Shown here piece by piece: positions 17,260 to 24,951 of a stretch of 64,000 bases of DNA; positions within the stretch are counted from its first letter, which is position 1; the number at the start of each line of letters is the position of its first letter. Made by a program: the position numbers and the translations under genes. Source of the DNA: a virus. The stretch covers positions 1-64,000 of IMG/VR virus record IMGVR_UViG_3300044678_002668, one strand, 5' to 3'. The notes below the pieces were generated by a model. It did no database searches. It saw only the letters and a list, made by a program, of their open reading frames with translations, and had not been told where the DNA came from.

Positions 17260-17604
17260 TTATCCGATCTTCGCTCGTCGCTTTGGCTCAGGACTTGACT
17301 CGCCCTTCGCCTTGGCTTTATAAGCCGCTTTGTTAATCGCTTGGGCCTCAAGGTCTGCTTTTCGTGCCTCATCGTGTGATCCGTCTTCCAGCTCCGTGTC
17401 GGCTTGGACGATCTTCGAGGCGACCTCGAGGAGCTTGATCCACGCCTCACGACCGATCACCGCTTGGCCGCGTGAAAGTTTCACTCGAACCGCTCCGTTG
17501 GCGCAATAGACCGCAACATCCGAATTTATGTCGAGCAACATACGACCGTTGTCTTCTGTTTTTACTTCGAACTGAGAACCTGAAACCTGTTTGAGTTTTG
17601 CCAT
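17260..17604 (-). CDS. Moron-like leftward gene, 114 residues
   Basis: The only leftward gene within the rightward arm. The first 65 residues look like a small beta-rich domain (GSQFEVKTEDNGRMLLDI; VRVKLSRGQAVIG). The C-terminal 45 residues are charged, alanine-rich and low-complexity. It is clearly more G+C-rich than its neighbours and has its own promoter and terminator. These are the classic marks of an independently expressed moron, perhaps from a more G+C-rich host. Function unknown. ATG 17604 has AAGGAGATAAAGG upstream. Confidence 0.7.
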   Translation of the reverse strand: MAKLKQVSGSQFEVKTEDNGRMLLDINSDVAVYCANGAVRVKLSRGQAVIGREAWIKLLEVASKIVQADTELEDGSHDEARKADLEAQAINKAAYKAKAKGESSPEPKRRAKIG

Positions 17605-17657
17605 CTGGCCTTTATCTCCTTAGTGTCGCGGTCTTAATTGACCGTTTCGACATACCC

Positions 17658-17686
17658 AGAATAGCGCATCTAATTTTGAAAGTCAA
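17658..17686 (-). promoter_or_regulatory. Leftward sigma70-type promoter
   Basis: On the minus strand TTGACT (17686-17681), a 17-base spacer and TATTCT (17663-17658) drive the gene at 17260-17604. Just downstream CGGTC-AATTAA-GACCG forms a dyad that may be an operator or leader hairpin. Confidence 0.65.
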
Positions 17687-17744
17687 GTAATGGATTACGA
17701 ATCTCATTTTGAGACAGAGTGCGTTGTGCGCACCAAGTAAAAAG

Positions 17745-17952
17745 AAAGGGGGCACTGTTAAGGCAGAGTGTTTTAGTAAAGGGGGCACTGTTAAGCTTAC
17801 ACACTCGCGCAAGAAGAAACGCGTTACGCGCATGAAGGGGGCACTGTTAAGAAAATAATTTTGTTTCAATTTGAGATTATTTAATTATATGAGTATGATA
17901 TTATTTTTTATTCCCTTCCCTTGGTTTGATTCAGATTAGGGGCAGTGTTAAG
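17745..17952 (+). repeat. Iteron-like direct repeats
   Basis: Three nearly identical copies of AAGGGGGCACTGTTAAG lie at about 17745, 17778 and 17834. A fourth, degenerate copy (AGGGGCAGTGTTAAG) lies at 17938. All are in the same orientation, interspersed with short GC palindromes (GTTGTGCGCAC, CGCGTTACGCG) and followed by very AT-rich DNA. Directly repeated sites beside an AT-rich stretch are typical of iteron replication origins, but a repressor-binding array is equally possible. This stretch (17690-18160) has no supported gene. Confidence 0.6.
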
Positions 17953-18011
17953 TATCAGATTGATATTTAGCTAGGGGATTAGTGTTTTCGCATAATCAAA
18001 TCACTATCTTT

Positions 18012-18036
18012 TCTCTCCTCATTCTCTCTCCTCATT
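18012..18036 (+). repeat. Tandem pyrimidine repeat
   Basis: TCTCTCCTCATT occurs at 18012-18023 and again at 18025-18036, inside a long C/T-only tract next to the iteron-like array. Such strand-asymmetric tracts accompany some origins. Function inferred only. Confidence 0.4.
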
Positions 18037-18163
18037 ATCCTTCATTTCTCATGTCCCTGACAGTAGGTATAATAACTTATATCCTAAATATAAATAATAA
18101 TCATACTTAATCTTTGCCCGACCCGAGTCGTTCCGCAGGGTTACGCCACACGAAAAAAATCGT

Positions 18164-18193
18164 TTGACACGACCGGCGGCTCGGTGCTATTCT
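18164..18193 (+). promoter_or_regulatory. Rightward sigma70-type promoter
   Basis: TTGACA (18164-18169), an 18-base G+C-rich spacer and TATTCT (18188-18193) lie 58 bases upstream of the ATG at 18251. The -10 box is identical to that of the leftward moron promoter, so this control region fires outward in both directions. Confidence 0.65.
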
Positions 18194-18250
18194 GGTTTTG
18201 GTCGGCCGCTCCCTCGCACTAATTAAGCCCGCTCTAATAAGGAGGTTGTT

Positions 18251-18523
18251 ATGTTATACAGAGTTATTCCTTTCTGGTATAAGCATGAGCAGTTCTTTAA
18301 TGTATATGACGAGGTGAATAAGCGCACTGTTAAGAGCTTCTTTCTCTCTAAGGTTGAAGCGGATCTCTATATTAGAAAGCTTCTTGGTGAGGACACTATC
18401 ATTCAAGATAAGCCCGCTTCTTTCCATAAGAATCCTTGGAAGTCTTGTAGAGAGAAGCGCCTTCTTAGAGAGAAGGCTTTGAATACTAAATTGGATAATA
18501 TTAAGAAGAAGTTTGCCCTTTAA
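18251..18523 (+). CDS. Hypothetical basic protein, 90 residues
   Basis: First gene behind the 18.16 kb promoter, with a strong AAGGAGG site. The N-terminal half looks like a small alpha/beta domain; the C-terminal half is very basic (CREKRLLREKALNTKLDNIKK). It could bind nucleic acid, but no motif is recognised. Confidence 0.65.
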   Translation: MLYRVIPFWYKHEQFFNVYDEVNKRTVKSFFLSKVEADLYIRKLLGEDTIIQDKPASFHKNPWKSCREKRLLREKALNTKLDNIKKKFAL

Positions 18524-18539
18524 TTTAGGAGGTTCTCTT

Positions 18540-18752
18540 ATGAACGTCAGCAAAAATATCGTTGTGTGGCCATACTATTACAAACCTATTCCAAAACCTT
18601 TTGTAGTTGTTCAATTGGAAGATCATTTTATGGTTTGCAAGGTAGCCGAAGATGGCGAGCTTTTGGAGGAAGTGTCAGTGAAACACTGGAATAAGCTTCG
18701 TGTTCGACGATGGGCCTTTGAATTCGCCAATTTTAATTCCATTAAAAATTAA
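18540..18752 (+). CDS. Hypothetical protein, 70 residues
   Basis: I chose ATG 18540 because TTAGGAGG precedes it by seven bases; an upstream alternative start would overlap the previous gene. A compact beta-rich protein (PFVVVQLEDHFMVCKV) with a basic C-terminal helix. No family recognised. Confidence 0.6.
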   Translation: MNVSKNIVVWPYYYKPIPKPFVVVQLEDHFMVCKVAEDGELLEEVSVKHWNKLRVRRWAFEFANFNSIKN

Positions 18753-18784
18753 GGTTGATCCCATATCTACAAAGGACAAGTGTT

Positions 18785-18976
18785 ATGAACAAATTTGTTG
18801 TTAAGGCTAAGTTTAGAGGTCCTAAACTTGACATCATGGTGGTTGATAGGTTTGCCACTCGTGAAGAAGCTGAAGAATTCATTGAGTATTGTTTTGATTT
18901 AGGATATGTGAAGAGAGATCATGGCTACTATCACATAGACATGTTTGAGGGACTGTTCATAGAAGACTTTACTTAA
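18785..18976 (+). CDS. Hypothetical protein, 63 residues
   Basis: ATG 18785 follows AAAGGACAAG. Segments KFVVKAKF and FATREEAEEFIEYCFDLGY give a beta-beta-alpha layout seen in many phage accessory proteins. No function can be assigned. Confidence 0.6.
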   Translation: MNKFVVKAKFRGPKLDIMVVDRFATREEAEEFIEYCFDLGYVKRDHGYYHIDMFEGLFIEDFT

Positions 18977-18987
18977 GAGGTTCTCAT

Positions 18988-19134
18988 ATGCACCGTCTTG
19001 ATTACATTGGCTCCTATCTTAAATATGAAATCCATCGTATTACCATTAAGGGTGGCGGTACGACATATGATAAGAGTCTTTTATTTGGATGGCATGAAGC
19101 TGCAAAAGAGGGCGTCTATTATGCGCTCTTGTAA
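18988..19134 (+). CDS. Micro-gene, 48 residues
   Basis: ATG 18988 has AAGAGG eight bases upstream. The frame reads MHRLDYIGSYLKYEIHR and ends in VYYALL. It overlaps the next gene by 14 bases. I prefer it over a longer frame starting at 18998 because of the ribosome site and because it leaves the downstream zinc-finger protein with its own ATG. Confidence 0.55.
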   Translation: MHRLDYIGSYLKYEIHRITIKGGGTTYDKSLLFGWHEAAKEGVYYALL

Positions 19135-19441
19135 GAAGTGTGGAGACTCCTATAATCCAGAACTTAGGCGAGGTAAGGGTGGCCTCATTACAGAATGTCA
19201 ATTCTGTGCTGAAGAGAAGGTAGTTAAATATACGGGCAACATGATATATGACCATAAGACTGGATGTTCCATACAAATCAATACAGACCCTAGTCTTACG
19301 GCCTATATTAGAAAGTCCACAGAGCTTAAGAACAAAGGTTCTAACCTCGCTAATAACCTCAAGGTAAGTGGCATAACAAAGGGTATGGGTAGATGTTTGG
19401 TTTCTGTAGCGGCGTCTAATGCTAAAGGAAGGAAGGTATAA
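19121..19441 (+). CDS. Small zinc-finger-like protein, 106 residues
   Basis: ATG 19121 gives an N-terminus with CKKC (residues 4-7) and CQFC about 22 residues later, a four-cysteine zinc knuckle. A polar, basic C-terminal region rich in Asn, Lys and Ser follows. Such small zinc-binding proteins often contact nucleic acids or host polymerase. The function is inferred from the motif only. Confidence 0.6.
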   Translation: MRSCKKCGDSYNPELRRGKGGLITECQFCAEEKVVKYTGNMIYDHKTGCSIQINTDPSLTAYIRKSTELKNKGSNLANNLKVSGITKGMGRCLVSVAASNAKGRKV

Positions 19442-19442
19442 G

Positions 19443-19826
19443 ATGGACTTAACAGGCTTTTTTATTTTCTCCACTGATAATCCTAAACACACTCCAAAGA
19501 AAGATAAGCATGCCGTATTGGGCTATCTTATGGAGAACTCAGAGGTTATGTATAAAACTTCTGGAGTATTTGGAGGTAAAGAAGAGGTTACATACATGGC
19601 TAAGTTTAAGGGAGAGGCCATGTTTTATAGGATTAAAGATGTCATCTTGGAAGACTTAGGTCAAGAAGCTTTCTTAGAAGTTACACAAACAAAAGTAATA
19701 TTCCACACTTTAGGAAACAGTGATTTCTTTTTAAGGAAAGAAGAGATTTCTGTTAGCGATACTAGAGACCATGTTAAGCTGCCTGATGGACGTAGTTTAC
19801 ATTTTGTAATGGAGGTATCTTTGTGA
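19443..19826 (+). CDS. Hypothetical protein, 127 residues
   Basis: ATG 19443 is preceded by AAGGAAGG. A soluble, beta-rich protein (EVTYMAKFKGEAMFYRIKDV) with an acidic middle. Not recognised. The stop overlaps the next GTG start. Confidence 0.6.
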   Translation: MDLTGFFIFSTDNPKHTPKKDKHAVLGYLMENSEVMYKTSGVFGGKEEVTYMAKFKGEAMFYRIKDVILEDLGQEAFLEVTQTKVIFHTLGNSDFFLRKEEISVSDTRDHVKLPDGRSLHFVMEVSL

Positions 19827-19999
19827 TACGTATACCAAGATGGAAAAAAGACAATAACAATTATAGATTTGCCATTAGAAAAGATAGAAAAATAGAAGCC
19901 TCCTATAGTGCAAGGTTTACATACTATTGTTTGAATGTTGGTAAAGTTATTGGCGCTTTTGAAGAAGTGTTTAGAAACTCTTGGAGGCTTTCATGTTAA
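19823..19999 (+). CDS. Micro-gene D1, 58 residues
   Basis: Starts with GTG in a GTGA overlap with the preceding stop. The product is basic (RIPRWKKDNNNYRFAIRKD) with an aromatic middle. Unknown function. Confidence 0.5.
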   Translation: MIRIPRWKKDNNNYRFAIRKDRKIEASYSARFTYYCLNVGKVIGAFEEVFRNSWRLSC

Positions 20000-20151
20000 G
20001 TACTATGGGTGTACTTATGTCTCTTGCTGGGTTTGTTATGTCTGTTGCCTATCTTCCACTTAATGCACAGACCTCTTATCATTTCTTTTGTGTAGCGGTG
20101 GTGTTTGGATTAGTGGCCGCCATTGGAGCTTATGCAGAGCAGAAAGAGTAG
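19993..20151 (+). CDS. Micro-gene D2, two-span membrane peptide, 52 residues
   Basis: It overlaps D1 by seven bases. Two hydrophobic segments (about 2-20 and 30-46) flank a short polar turn, giving a hairpin membrane topology and a charged C-terminus AEQKE. A small phage membrane protein, possibly holin-like or an inhibitor. No family recognised. Confidence 0.55.
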   Translation: MLSTMGVLMSLAGFVMSVAYLPLNAQTSYHFFCVAVVFGLVAAIGAYAEQKE

Positions 20152-20158
20152 GGTGTAT

Positions 20159-20305
20159 ATGGAACAGATTCCTAATTGGAATGGTAGGTTTCACATCATA
20201 GGACTTCTTGTTCAAGAGTTTGGCATGGATGTTCAATACTCAACTCAGCCTAGAAGTTTTTTAGAAATCAGAGATTTCTCTTGGTATTTAGATAGGTCCA
20301 TATGA
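20159..20305 (+). CDS. Micro-gene D3, 48 residues
   Basis: ATG 20159 was preferred to an in-frame upstream ATG because it lies just after the D2 stop. The product resembles other micro-genes of the array in length and aromatic content (IRDFSWYLDRSI at the end). ATGA coupling to D4. Confidence 0.5.
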   Translation: MEQIPNWNGRFHIIGLLVQEFGMDVQYSTQPRSFLEIRDFSWYLDRSI

Positions 20306-20472
20306 GAAGTTTATTTAAGCGTACAGGTTGTGTGTGGTATATTAAGTTATTTATTGATTCTGGAATTCCAGTCATGCGGTATGATAGTGCCACTAACATT
20401 AAACATTTCGCCACCTATAACGATTTAACAGAAGGGCTTCATTATGTTTTGGTTTGTATATACGTGGTCTGA
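20302..20472 (+). CDS. Micro-gene D4, 56 residues
   Basis: Starts in the ATGA overlap with D3. Moderately hydrophobic at both ends (CVWYIKLFI; YVLVCIYVV), though not clearly membrane-spanning. It overlaps D5 by 29 bases. Unknown function. Confidence 0.45.
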   Translation: MRSLFKRTGCVWYIKLFIDSGIPVMRYDSATNIKHFATYNDLTEGLHYVLVCIYVV

Positions 20473-20623
20473 TGGTACATATATCCATTCTGAATGTGTT
20501 GAGAGCTTCGATGAGATGAGAGAGACTTTAAGAAAATATAGAGAAGCTTTTGGTCCTTGTGTTAAGGTGTGGTATAGAGGTATGGATAGAGGAGAAGCTA
20601 CACAAATTAAGAAGGTAGGTTAA
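20444..20623 (+). CDS. Micro-gene D5, 59 residues
   Basis: A soluble alpha/beta product with a tryptophan-rich start (MFWFVYTWSDG) and a charged C-terminus. It overlaps D4 by 29 bases in a different frame. Not recognised. Confidence 0.5.
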   Translation: MFWFVYTWSDGTYIHSECVESFDEMRETLRKYREAFGPCVKVWYRGMDRGEATQIKKVG

Positions 20624-20624
20624 C

Positions 20625-20804
20625 ATGAAATTTTGTAAAGTATATCTGCTCTTTAATGATGGCTACACTCTCACCTTTCTATGCACACCTGATAAGTGTG
20701 AGTCCTACATCAATCGCATTACTCATAGCCGCCCTGCTAAACACGTATCTGTTAAGGAGTTCATTAAGCTTCCTCAAAGTGAAAAAGAATATTGGGAGTA
20801 TTGA
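20625..20804 (+). CDS. Micro-gene D6, 59 residues
   Basis: Starts one base after the D5 stop. MKFCKVYLLFNDGYTLTFL suggests two beta strands, then a helix and a basic segment. Similar in length and order to D5. Unknown function. Confidence 0.5.
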   Translation: MKFCKVYLLFNDGYTLTFLCTPDKCESYINRITHSRPAKHVSVKEFIKLPQSEKEYWEY

Positions 20805-20806
20805 TA

Positions 20807-20956
20807 ATGAGACGTCTTGACAATTACAAATATTCCGCTGCTAGTTTTTATTATGCTCCTCAACACGTTTTCGATTTATTTTCAGAAGAATTTGAAAAGA
20901 TTTTATTGGTTAGTTCTTTTGTATATTCTTTTCGAGCTTGTTTAACAAGATTATAA
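20807..20956 (+). CDS. Micro-gene D7, 49 residues
   Basis: Starts two bases after the D6 stop. An aromatic start (YKYSAASFYYAPQHVF) is followed by an acidic helix and a short hydrophobic end. It fits the pattern of the array. Unknown function. Confidence 0.5.
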   Translation: MRRLDNYKYSAASFYYAPQHVFDLFSEEFEKILLVSSFVYSFRACLTRL

Positions 20957-20967
20957 AAGAGGTGAGC

Positions 20968-21117
20968 ATGAATAAGTTAAATGATAGTGGATATTTTGTA
21001 TGTAGACATATATACAGTCCTCCTGAAATTTGGAATATATATAGCGATTATGTACAAGCACAGCTTTGTGTTGGAGAAATACGAAATTATTTCAAACAAG
21101 TACTTGGAGTGTTATAA
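20968..21117 (+). CDS. Micro-gene D8, 49 residues
   Basis: It has its own ribosome site, AAAGAGGTG. The product reads MNKLNDSGYFVCRHIYS near the start and NYFKQVLGVL at the end, comparable to D7. Unknown function. Confidence 0.5.
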   Translation: MNKLNDSGYFVCRHIYSPPEIWNIYSDYVQAQLCVGEIRNYFKQVLGVL

Positions 21118-21119
21118 AA

Positions 21120-21326
21120 ATGCAAACATTATTCCGAACTAGATATGCTAAGTATGCCGCTTTTAACTTTAGAAAAACAAAAGGAGGAGAGCTAGTTGTA
21201 GACATTATTGTTAGGCCAGAAAGTAGTCAAGAAAAGCTCATTAAGAAGGAGGTGTCTTATACCCGCTTTGTTAAACACATCAAAACAAATGGGTGGTTAA
21301 ATGAAATTCGCAAAGCTTCATCCTAA
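21120..21326 (+). CDS. Hypothetical protein, 68 residues
   Basis: I chose ATG 21120, two bases after the D8 stop, over an upstream in-frame ATG that would overlap D8. Predicted basic alpha/beta (RYAKYAAFNFRKTKGGELVV). It overlaps the next gene by 26 bases. Not recognised. Confidence 0.55.
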   Translation: MQTLFRTRYAKYAAFNFRKTKGGELVVDIIVRPESSQEKLIKKEVSYTRFVKHIKTNGWLNEIRKASS

Positions 21327-21501
21327 GTATGGTTTGTTACAGTTTGAATATAACAAAGAGAGGTGTACACTCAAAGTAATTGACGGTATTGGTAATGACC
21401 TGATGCTAAAGTGGCCTAAGAAAATGTCTCGTTTGTATTTCGATTATGTTATGTTAGATAAAGCAATGGAAGAGGAGATGAAGAAATGTCCAATGAACTG
21501 A
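21301..21501 (+). CDS. Hypothetical protein, 66 residues
   Basis: Beta-rich start (KYGLLQFEYNKERCTLKVI) and a C-terminal acidic helix. It overlaps both neighbours (26 bases upstream, 16 downstream), which suggests coupled translation. No family recognised. Confidence 0.55.
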   Translation: MKFAKLHPKYGLLQFEYNKERCTLKVIDGIGNDLMLKWPKKMSRLYFDYVMLDKAMEEEMKKCPMN

Positions 21502-22163
21502 ACCTAACCCCAGCACAACAGCAAATTGTAGAAGATGTCAAGAAAGAGTTTCTTAAATACAACCTTGACACCACACAAGAAAAACATGCAGATGCAGAAG
21601 AAGCCATTAAGCGTTTGTATAAGTATGAGAAACGTAAAGAAGCAGATGACTTGGTATTTATGTGGGTAAAGAATCCCATTCAAGGTGCTAAGCTCGCTGC
21701 TTATTTCCATCTTGAGAAGAATAAAAACATGAGTAAGGAGGAACTCCAACAAGCCTATCAAGACTACCTTGATGGTAAGCTAAAAGGATTTAAGAACATC
21801 AATGCTAACCATGCTAAAGAACAGACTAGCTCAGCTTCTTATGGTAGCTTTGAGTCTTATTGGGTGGCTGTCTATCATGCTGTTAAGAACGTAATTCAGG
21901 GTGAGAACAACGAGCTTATTCACATTCTTGTAGACATCGTTAAGAAATGTGGGGTATTCTGGAGGTTTGATAAGGGTGTCATCCTTTGCAACAAACCTTT
22001 GGAAATTCATACGCTTAATAACGAACGTCTCCATAATGATAAGGGACCAGCTCTTGTATATCCTGGACTTAAGATGCACTTCTACAAAGGAGAGTTTAAG
22101 AACAGTCTTTTGGATTTGATGATGGCTAACAAAATTAATTTGGAAAAGTCTAGTAACGAGTAA
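21486..22163 (+). CDS. DUF6745-like protein, 225 residues
   Basis: The N-terminal half is helical and charged. The C-terminal part has the layout of DUF6745-type proteins: SFESYWVAVYHAVKNV, then a segment with VILCNKPLEIHTLNNERLHNDKGPALVYPG, a short beta-repeat around NxRLHNxxGPA. Members are scattered through bacteria and phages with no known biochemical role. It directly precedes the MoxR/VWA pair and may work with it. The assignment is by pattern memory. Confidence 0.5.
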   Translation: MSNELNLTPAQQQIVEDVKKEFLKYNLDTTQEKHADAEEAIKRLYKYEKRKEADDLVFMWVKNPIQGAKLAAYFHLEKNKNMSKEELQQAYQDYLDGKLKGFKNINANHAKEQTSSASYGSFESYWVAVYHAVKNVIQGENNELIHILVDIVKKCGVFWRFDKGVILCNKPLEIHTLNNERLHNDKGPALVYPGLKMHFYKGEFKNSLLDLMMANKINLEKSSNE

Positions 22164-22193
22164 GGTTTTATTAACGAGTTTGAAGGGAGCTTT

Positions 22194-23357
22194 ATGAATA
22201 TTCGTACACTTAAAAAGGTATTGCCCGTATTGTTTTCACATAACATCGTTCCATTCTTGTGGGGTAATCAAGGTATTGGTAAGACCCAATCAGTAGGACA
22301 GCTAGCTAAAGAGCTGGGCTATGGATTTGTCCATCTCAACTTTGCCACTCAAGAGGTGGGTGATTTGGTAGGTTTGCTTGATAAGCGGCCTGATGGTACA
22401 GTGGCCCACTTGCGTCCTAATTGGATGCCCACTGACGAGGATGGTCCCCACATCATCTTCATGGATGAGCTTAACCGCTCTCATCCTGACGTGATTCAGG
22501 CCCTATTCTCGCTCATTACAGAGCGTCGTATCCATCAACATAAGCTGGGTAAGGAGTGTTATTTAGTGGCTGCTGGCAACTACAATAACGAGAAGTTCAC
22601 TGTCACTGACACGTCAGATCAGGCATGGAACTCTCGCTTCTGCCATCTTGATGTGACTCCATCGGTGGAAGAGTGGCTTGATTACATGTCTGATAAGCAT
22701 GGAACTAAAGCTTCAGATGTGTTGGATTTTATTAGGGAACTTCCCTCTAATCTAGAGGGCTCTAGTAAATCTTCTTCCACTCTTGACACTAACTTCTTGC
22801 GTCCTGATAGACGTTCATGGGAGTCCATCATCAAGCTTGATTGTGAAGAACGGCTTAGTGAGGGAGTTAAGTTCGAGGTATTTCAAGGTCTTGTAGGTAC
22901 GGCATCAGCCGCTAGCTTCCTTTCTCATAAAGAAAACAAGGAGAAAGCTGTAAACCTTGACGACATTCTCCTTCGTTTTGATAAGGGAGTTAAGGAACGC
23001 TTGGATAAGCTTGTTAATAAAGCCGTCTCTACGGAAGTTCGGTTTGACATCTACAGTCAACCTGTTAATGAGCTGCTAGAGAAAGCCACAACGAAGCCTA
23101 AGTACCTGCTTGAGAATGTGCATAACTTGATTAAGTTCCTTGAACATATGCCTTCAGAGATGGCGGTTAATGTTCTCACTAAGCTGGGTTCTCTCAGCCA
23201 AGATCAAGTTAAGGAAGATGATTTGGATATTGTTAGGGAGCTTAAAGACAACACAGTTAACAATGCAGAACTGTTGTCTAAGGTTCTCTTGAACAAAGAG
23301 AAAGAAGCCGAGCAGGTTCTTCCTAAGAAACGTGGTCGGCCTCGTAAGGTAGTTTAA
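22194..23357 (+). CDS. MoxR-family AAA+ ATPase
   Basis: A 387-residue protein with Walker A in WGNQGIGKTQSV (about residues 23-34), Walker B IIFMDELNRSHPDV, and a sensor-type segment VAAGNYNN followed by NSRFCHLDV (arginine region). The C-terminal third is helical, and the last residues KKRGRPRKVV form an AT-hook-like basic tail. MoxR ATPases act as chaperones that remodel partners, usually together with a VWA-domain protein. Exactly such a partner is encoded next, 43 bases downstream. Substrate unknown. Confidence 0.85.
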   Translation: MNIRTLKKVLPVLFSHNIVPFLWGNQGIGKTQSVGQLAKELGYGFVHLNFATQEVGDLVGLLDKRPDGTVAHLRPNWMPTDEDGPHIIFMDELNRSHPDVIQALFSLITERRIHQHKLGKECYLVAAGNYNNEKFTVTDTSDQAWNSRFCHLDVTPSVEEWLDYMSDKHGTKASDVLDFIRELPSNLEGSSKSSSTLDTNFLRPDRRSWESIIKLDCEERLSEGVKFEVFQGLVGTASAASFLSHKENKEKAVNLDDILLRFDKGVKERLDKLVNKAVSTEVRFDIYSQPVNELLEKATTKPKYLLENVHNLIKFLEHMPSEMAVNVLTKLGSLSQDQVKEDDLDIVRELKDNTVNNAELLSKVLLNKEKEAEQVLPKKRGRPRKVV

Positions 23358-23400
23358 TAATTAAGTATTGTTTAAGGCTCTTTATTTAGGAGATAATTAT

Positions 23401-24669
23401 ATGAGTATTGTTCCAATGAATACTAAAGCTAACGGAGTTCCCTTCAAACTCGATGAGCTTATGATTAAGCTCCTGACTAAAGAGCCTTTCTTTGCTAACC
23501 TAATCTATCAATGTAAGATTAAGTACGACCACCCTAAGATTCCCACAGCGGCAGCCACATTTGAAAAGTATACTCCTGTCATCTTCATCAACAGAGACTT
23601 CATGAGCATGTATACTCAAGATCAACAGGTAGCCGTACTTAAACATGAAGTGTTGCACCTATTACTTGGCCATGTGCAAGATGCCCGAGCTAAGGGTAAA
23701 CATATGCAGGTATGGAACTATGCTGTTGATTGTGCCATCAATCAATACATTGAAAATATTCCTGAGAAGATGTGGGTATTTAATCCCGAATCTAAAGAGT
23801 GGGAATTAGGAGGTTCTGCCATCACCCTTTCCACCCTTAGAAAAATGCTTAACCAACCTAATCTAGAAGCTCTACAAGCCGCTGAATACTATTATGAAAA
23901 GCTTATGGAGAAAGGTAAAGAGAACTTTGAGAAGAACAAAAGCATGGGCTCCGTTATGGATGTTCATGAAGATATTCCTGACAGTGGAGAGGGTACAGAA
24001 GAAGGTCAAGAGGAAGGTAATACTCCAGGACAAGGAAGCCTACAACAAGAACAGATGAAAGCCGCCGCTAAGGATATGTTAAGTAAAGCCCTTAAGCAAA
24101 CTAGTCCAGGTTCTGTTCCTGGAGATTTGGTTAAAGCTTTTGATTTCTTGTTCCAAGAATCTTCGCTTAGCTGGAAGTCTATGCTTCGTAACTTTGTGGC
24201 TAGTGCCACGTCAAGCAAACGTAAGGCCACACGTAAGAAGCCCCATCGTAGGTTTGGATTGGAAGTTCCTGGATATAAGAAACATCGGGAGCTTAAGGTG
24301 GCCTATTGCATGGATACTTCTGGTAGTGTTAGTGAAGAGCAGTTTAATTCCGGTGTATCGGAAATGATTAACATGCTTAAGAGCGGGATGATTAGTGAGC
24401 TGCATGTGATTTATGCAGACTGTAAGGTTAACAAGGTAATCAAGGTGGATAAGGTAAGCAAGGTGCCATATGAGCGACATGGCTATGGTGGTACTGCCTA
24501 TCAACCAGCCATTGACAAAGCTAAAGAGATTGGATGTGATGCCATTATTTATTTCGGTGATATGGATACCGCTGATACTCCTGAGAATCCTCATATCCCT
24601 TTTATGTGGCTAACTGTTGGGTCCACTGAAAAGCCTGGAAATTTTGGACTTATGGTGGAGCTTAAGTAA
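23401..24669 (+). CDS. VWA-like metallopeptidase (DUF2201 type), MoxR partner
   Basis: A 422-residue protein from ATG 23401, preceded by TTTAGGAG. The N-terminal half carries a zinc-peptidase signature, KHEVLHLLLGH (HExxH), as in the putative metallopeptidase domain of DUF2201 proteins. The middle (about 190-235) is Glu/Gln/Gly-rich. The C-terminal domain is VWA-like, with a MIDAS motif in YCMDTSGSVSEEQF and a later DxDT-type segment (GDMDTADT). Together with the preceding AAA+ ATPase it forms the classic MoxR-VWA two-gene unit. Its role in a phage is unknown; remodelling or degrading a host or virion complex is an inference. Confidence 0.8.
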   Translation: MSIVPMNTKANGVPFKLDELMIKLLTKEPFFANLIYQCKIKYDHPKIPTAAATFEKYTPVIFINRDFMSMYTQDQQVAVLKHEVLHLLLGHVQDARAKGKHMQVWNYAVDCAINQYIENIPEKMWVFNPESKEWELGGSAITLSTLRKMLNQPNLEALQAAEYYYEKLMEKGKENFEKNKSMGSVMDVHEDIPDSGEGTEEGQEEGNTPGQGSLQQEQMKAAAKDMLSKALKQTSPGSVPGDLVKAFDFLFQESSLSWKSMLRNFVASATSSKRKATRKKPHRRFGLEVPGYKKHRELKVAYCMDTSGSVSEEQFNSGVSEMINMLKSGMISELHVIYADCKVNKVIKVDKVSKVPYERHGYGGTAYQPAIDKAKEIGCDAIIYFGDMDTADTPENPHIPFMWLTVGSTEKPGNFGLMVELK

Positions 24670-24818
24670 TGGAAGTAATAGTAGGTGGATTAAAAGCTAT
24701 CAGGTGGTCTATACCATCTGCACAACTTAATCGTAGGATTTTAATTTCTCCTTGGAGAAGAGGCCTATCAACCAGTATGTTAGAACTTTATTTTGAAAGA
24801 ATGTTATGGATTTTATAA
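24669..24818 (+). CDS. Micro-gene E1, 49 residues
   Basis: TAATG overlap with the metallopeptidase stop. Basic middle (NRRILISPWRRGL) and an aromatic helix at the end (LELYFERMLWIL). It overlaps E2 by 13 bases. Unknown function. Confidence 0.5.
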   Translation: MEVIVGGLKAIRWSIPSAQLNRRILISPWRRGLSTSMLELYFERMLWIL

Positions 24819-24943
24819 AAAATCTTTCTTTTTATAGAGAGGAAAATCGCCATCCTTATTTGCACACACTAAATACAAAATATTTTATTCTTAGATTTGA
24901 ATATGTACACATCTTAAATCTAGCTCAAAGCTATTTGCATTAG
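24806..24943 (+). CDS. Micro-gene E2, 45 residues
   Basis: It overlaps E1 by 13 bases. Histidine- and tyrosine-rich (NRHPYLHTLNTKYF). Part of the coupled series. Unknown function. Confidence 0.45.
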   Translation: MDFIKNLSFYREENRHPYLHTLNTKYFILRFEYVHILNLAQSYLH

Positions 24944-24951
24944 GGGGAACT

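Noticed and set aside
17102-17323. Rightward open frame of 73 codons starting with GTG
   Set aside because: It runs through the terminator of the opposite gene and into its coding part; low-complexity product, no ribosome site.
17612-17869. Leftward open frame of 85 codons over the iteron-like region
   Set aside because: It consists of the repeats read antisense, lacks a ribosome site and contains the moron promoter.
24211-24594. Leftward open frame of 127 codons
   Set aside because: Antisense to the VWA domain with its MIDAS motif intact.
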